Source: Phytomonospora sp040655735 (GTDB taxonomy: Bacteria; Actinomycetota; Actinomycetes; Mycobacteriales; Micromonosporaceae). Taken from it: 64,000 nucleotides of DNA. The notes beneath the pieces were generated by a model. It searched no databases. It saw nothing but the letters and a program-made list of their open reading frames with translations, and was not told where the DNA came from. Positions 63,421 through 64,000 of the stretch are shown piece by piece (the first letter of the stretch is position 1; every line of letters starts with the position of its first letter). The position numbers and the translations under genes are program-made. The DNA lies in contig NZ_JBFAKK010000013.1 of the NCBI RefSeq assembly GCF_040655735.1, positions 124,001 through 188,000 of the forward strand. The letters run 5' to 3'.

Positions 63421-63603
63421 GTGAACCGAGGGCCGCCGGAACCGAGACCACGATACGGAAAGGGTTGCGCGCTGAGTCGTCTGCGATCGTTCCTGCGCCG
63501 GCACGCCGTCCTGGTCGGCGTCCTGGTCTGCCTCGCGTGGATCATCGCCGTCGTCGTGATGATCGCCGTGGACCCCGGCACGTCCGGTGGCGGTCCCGGC
63601 TGA
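63421..63603 (+). CDS. Small single-span membrane protein
   Basis: A 60-residue protein from GTG 63421 with a basic start, one transmembrane helix (VLVGVLVCLAWIIAVVVMIAV) and a Gly-rich tail (DPGTSGGGPG). The helix is hydrophobic throughout, arguing that the frame is real. A TAATCT hexamer (63395-63400) gives a promoter 14 bp upstream. No family is recognised and the start is uncertain. Confidence 0.5.
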   Translation: MNRGPPEPRPRYGKGCALSRLRSFLRRHAVLVGVLVCLAWIIAVVVMIAVDPGTSGGGPG

Positions 63604-63610
63604 GGCTCCC

Positions 63611-63890
63611 TCAGTCCGGCGAGCGTCGGTCGATGAGCGCGCCGATGCCGTCGAGGACGCGTTCGAGCTGGAAGCGGAACTCCTCGGGCCGGGAGGGGCG
63701 CCGAAGCCGGCGTCGAGCATGAGCTCCAGCAGCTCGTCCTTGGCCGAGACGTAGCGGTAGAGCGCCGTCGGTGACACGCCGAGCGCCTTGGCGCGTTGAC
63801 CATCGACACCACGGCCAGGCCCTCGCGTTCGGCGAGGACGACCCCCTCGACGCCGAGCCGGCGGTGGCGGGACGGGGGTGAGTTATCCCC
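63611..63890 (-). pseudogene. TetR-family regulator remnant
   Basis: Three frames each hold a piece of one TetR protein: VLAEREGLAVVSM (helix 1-2), then KALGVSPTALYRYVSAKDELLELMLDAGFG (HTH end, written as GVSPTALYRYVSAKDELL), then RPEEFRFQLERVLDGIGALIDRRSPD* (typical C-terminal end). The ~110 residues of ligand domain between are deleted, and two frameshifts are present. It cannot make a working repressor; it is a decayed gene. Confidence 0.7.
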
Positions 63891-64000
63891 GTCCCGCGAT
63901 CGTCATCGTCGCGGCGAAACCCGCATCGGTGTGTCCCGAGGGCGCGCAAGGTTCAGTCAAGGTCTGAGCCGCCCCGTCTGGTTAGCCTCCCGGTCGGACA
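63891..64000. other. Window end, no gene seen
   Basis: This stretch holds no recognisable gene. TAGCCT (63983-63988) near the edge may be the -10 of a rightward gene starting outside the window. Confidence 0.3.

Overview
The window is about 72% G+C, and its genes show the strong third-position G/C bias of an actinomycete. Other actinomycete signs are a SARP/AfsR-type regulator, a LAL-type LuxR giant, a probable F420-dependent LLM oxidoreductase, a mycothiol-dependent-isomerase-like protein, SigB-type promoters and many apparently leaderless genes. It looks like a soil or plant-associated filamentous actinobacterium; the genus cannot be fixed from the sequence alone. I see no tRNA, rRNA, CRISPR array, insertion sequence or prophage, so this is chromosomal accessory or 'arm' type DNA with ordinary composition throughout.

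Layout. 1-3.0 kb: a leftward high-affinity K+ operon (27-aa peptide, kdpF, kdpA, kdpB), with kdpB cut by the window edge just before its phosphorylation site. 3.0-9.7 kb: an ArsR-MFS efflux pair with iterated operators, a nucleotidyltransferase, a MerR gene with a BtrH/C39-like protein, and a copper-chaperone/Dyp-peroxidase pair. 9.7-18.8 kb: a PLP decarboxylase, a NACHT (NLR-like) defence-type protein split over two overlapping frames, a 1014-aa SARP regulator, a decayed membrane-protein gene and an SDR. 18.9-26.6 kb: secreted proteins, namely a very unusual M4+M28 double metallopeptidase, an S8 subtilase with its ArsR regulator, and a membrane-anchored lysozyme-fold protein. 26.8-34.8 kb: an LLM oxidoreductase with a well-placed CRP-type site, a DUF2269-like protein with a MarR gene, an orphan TcB/RHS fragment and a LAL regulator. 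34.8-44.0 kb: three DHA2 exporters with ArsR and WYL regulators, an aberrant cytochrome P450 and a secreted lipase-like hydrolase. 44.1-52.6 kb: a three-gene ABC-2 exporter behind a 24-bp perfect palindrome, DoxX, TrmO, a TetR regulator and a heterodimeric ABC exporter behind another palindrome. 52.7-64 kb: an MDMPI-like protein, a cellulose-binding SGNH esterase with a CebR-like box, an Orn/Lys/Arg decarboxylase, a redox/stress group (FAD oxidoreductase, SRPBCC, SDR, Zn-ADH, hemerythrin, STAS), CorA, a one-TM peptide and a TetR relic.

How the genes work together. Most regulators sit beside the transporter or enzyme they are likely to control, and perfect inverted repeats lie in the matching promoters. 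At least fourteen genes have an xANNNT hexamer exactly 6-7 nt before the start codon and no convincing ribosome-binding site, so leaderless transcription is common here. The Zn-ADH and hemerythrin genes share a divergent pair of SigB-like promoters next to a STAS anti-sigma antagonist, which suggests a general-stress module. The observations most worth following are the split NACHT gene, the M4-M28 fusion, the P450 lacking ExxR and its meander, and the orphan TcB/RHS protein.
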